In this document: piece after piece, positions 13,830 to 14,689 of the stretch
How positions within the stretch are numbered: position 1 is the stretch's first letter
Layout of the letters: each line of letters starts with the position of its first letter
Origin: Lentisphaeria bacterium
GTDB lineage: Bacteria > Verrucomicrobiota > Lentisphaeria > Oligosphaerales > Lenti-02
Assembly: GCA_023145395.1 (NCBI GenBank)
Contig: JAGLDW010000473.1
Coordinates: 1 to 14,689 of the forward strand
Direction of reading: 5' to 3'
Length of the DNA: 14,689 nucleotides
Position numbers and translations under genes: made by a program
Notes under the pieces: model-generated
Databases searched by the model: none
The model's input: the letters and a program-made list of their open reading frames with translations, nothing else
What the model was told of the DNA's origin: nothing

Positions 13830-14689
13830 ATGGGCGATTCCACCTGCAATCGATTGGACTGGTGGCGCGAGGCGCGCTTTGGCATGTTCATCCACTGGGG
13901 GCTCTACGCCGTGCCCGCAGGCACTTGGAATGGCGAGCGCATCCCCAGCCTCGGCGAGTGGATCATGCGCAACGCCCGCATCCCCATCCCCGAGTACGAG
14001 GCACTGGCTGACCAATTCAACCCACTCAAGTTTGACGCGGAGCAGTGGGTCCTGCTTGCGAAGCAGGCGGGTATGAAGTACATCGTCATCACCAGCAAGC
14101 ATCACGACGGCTTCTGCTTGTTCCGCTCCGCCAGCAATCCCTACAACATCGTGGATCGGACTCCGTATGGGAGAGATCCGATGAAGGCGCTGGCGGAGGC
14201 ATGCGCACGCCATGGACTCAAGCTGTGCTTCTACTATTCTCAGTCGCAGGACTGGCATGCCCCCGGCGGCGCGGGTCACTGGGAGGAGGCCGACGGCGCC
14301 AATTGGAAGAACTGGAACGCATATCCCGGCCGGCCGGAAGCCTTCCAGGCGTATCTGGACGAAGTTGTGAAACCCAACCTCAAGGAACTTCTAACGCAAT
14401 ACGGTGCCATCGGGCTGATCTGGTTCGACACGCCCGTGTGCATCTCCACCGAGCAGAGTGAAGACCTACGCGACTACGTGCACGAACTGCAACCCGAGTG
14501 CATCGTCAGCGGCCGTGTAGGCAACGACCTCGGCGACTATGGCAGCATGGGAGACAACCAAATTCCCTGCGGCCGTGTGCAAGGCGATTGGGAGACACCC
14601 GCGACACTCAACGACACGTGGGGATACAAGGACTACGATGACAACTGGAAGACCGTGGACGAGCTGCTGTTCCTGCTGGTCGAGCTTGC
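13830..14689 (+). CDS. Alpha-L-fucosidase, GH29 family (5' part)
   Basis: The gene is cut by the window end; 286 codons are visible, against roughly 400-500 in the family. It starts at an ATG with GGGAG 8 nt upstream. Visible GH29 features are WWREARFGMFIHWGLYAVP (11-29), EYEALADQFNP, the substrate-binding TSKHHDGFCLF (88-98), the region MKALAEACARHGLKLCFYYS, and GLIWFD, in which Asp200 matches the catalytic nucleophile of the family. These enzymes release terminal L-fucose by a retaining mechanism from fucosylated glycans such as fucoidan, mucin or plant xyloglucan. There is no signal peptide: the catalytic domain begins about ten residues in. The protein would therefore act in the cytoplasm on imported oligosaccharides, unless the start is wrong. 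The acid/base residue would lie beyond or near the window end and is not assigned. Confidence 0.9.
   Translation, partial: MGDSTCNRLDWWREARFGMFIHWGLYAVPAGTWNGERIPSLGEWIMRNARIPIPEYEALADQFNPLKFDAEQWVLLAKQAGMKYIVITSKHHDGFCLFRSASNPYNIVDRTPYGRDPMKALAEACARHGLKLCFYYSQSQDWHAPGGAGHWEEADGANWKNWNAYPGRPEAFQAYLDEVVKPNLKELLTQYGAIGLIWFDTPVCISTEQSEDLRDYVHELQPECIVSGRVGNDLGDYGSMGDNQIPCGRVQGDWETPATLNDTWGYKDYDDNWKTVDELLFLLVEL

Noticed and set aside
12816..14279. Long minus-strand open frame (487 codons) opposite the sigma factor and fucosidase
   Set aside because: It spans two well-recognised plus-strand genes and the terminator between them; it is a compositional shadow.

Overview
The window is GC-rich and densely coded. 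It looks like a chromosomal segment from a free-living, polysaccharide-degrading Gram-negative bacterium. The mix of a beta-helix protein, a GDSL esterase, a GH10-fold protein, a GH29 fucosidase and two Gfo/Idh/MocA oxidoreductases, plus a region-1.1-less primary-type sigma factor with a KLSSYAAWWIKQSMRRAL core, suggests the PVC superphylum (Lentisphaerota, Kiritimatiellota, Verrucomicrobiota or Planctomycetota) or a similar lineage such as Hydrogenedentota. This placement is an inference from protein character; no rRNA gene is present to settle it.

Layout: (1) 1-954, plus strand, the 3' part of a secreted-type beta-helix protein with a C-terminal lectin-like sandwich. (2) 1043-4530, a minus-strand three-gene operon read from right to left: a Gfo/Idh/MocA oxidoreductase, a secreted SGNH/GDSL esterase and an RlmL-type THUMP 23S rRNA methyltransferase. 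The genes are 14 and 3 nt apart, each with its own Shine-Dalgarno sequence. (3) 4531-4787, a divergent intergenic region with a perfect 12-bp inverted repeat and a strong leader hairpin. (4) 4788-7368, plus strand, a two-gene RNA-modification pair: a fusion of a TIGR01212 (YhcC/YtqA=MnmL type) radical SAM enzyme to an MnmC2-like methyltransferase domain, then rsmA (ksgA). (5) 7465-9435, a tight TolQ/ExbB - TolR/ExbD - TonB/TolA-like energy-transduction operon, preceded by a perfect 12-bp inverted repeat overlapping the rsmA stop codon. (6) 9540-12549, a second Gfo/Idh/MocA oxidoreductase followed by an exported GH10-fold protein in which both catalytic glutamates appear replaced. (7) 12810-13649, a sigma-70 factor with a good promoter candidate and an intrinsic terminator. 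(8) 13830 to the window end, a 5' GH29 alpha-L-fucosidase fragment without a signal peptide.

Two themes run through the window. One is translation-apparatus modification: three RNA-modifying genes (RlmL-like, MnmL-MnmC2 fusion, RsmA) lie within about 6.5 kb. The other is glycan handling, by secreted esterase, beta-helix and GH10-fold proteins, cytoplasmic-type sugar oxidoreductases and a fucosidase. The Tol/Ton-like trio would supply proton-motive-force energy to the outer membrane, for envelope maintenance or uptake.

The observations most worth following up are the radical SAM-MnmC2 fusion, which may be a single-polypeptide route from cmnm5U to mnm5U at the tRNA wobble position, and the apparently catalytically dead GH10-fold protein. 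No tRNA, rRNA, CRISPR array, insertion sequence or phage gene was seen, and no gap between genes exceeds 300 bases.
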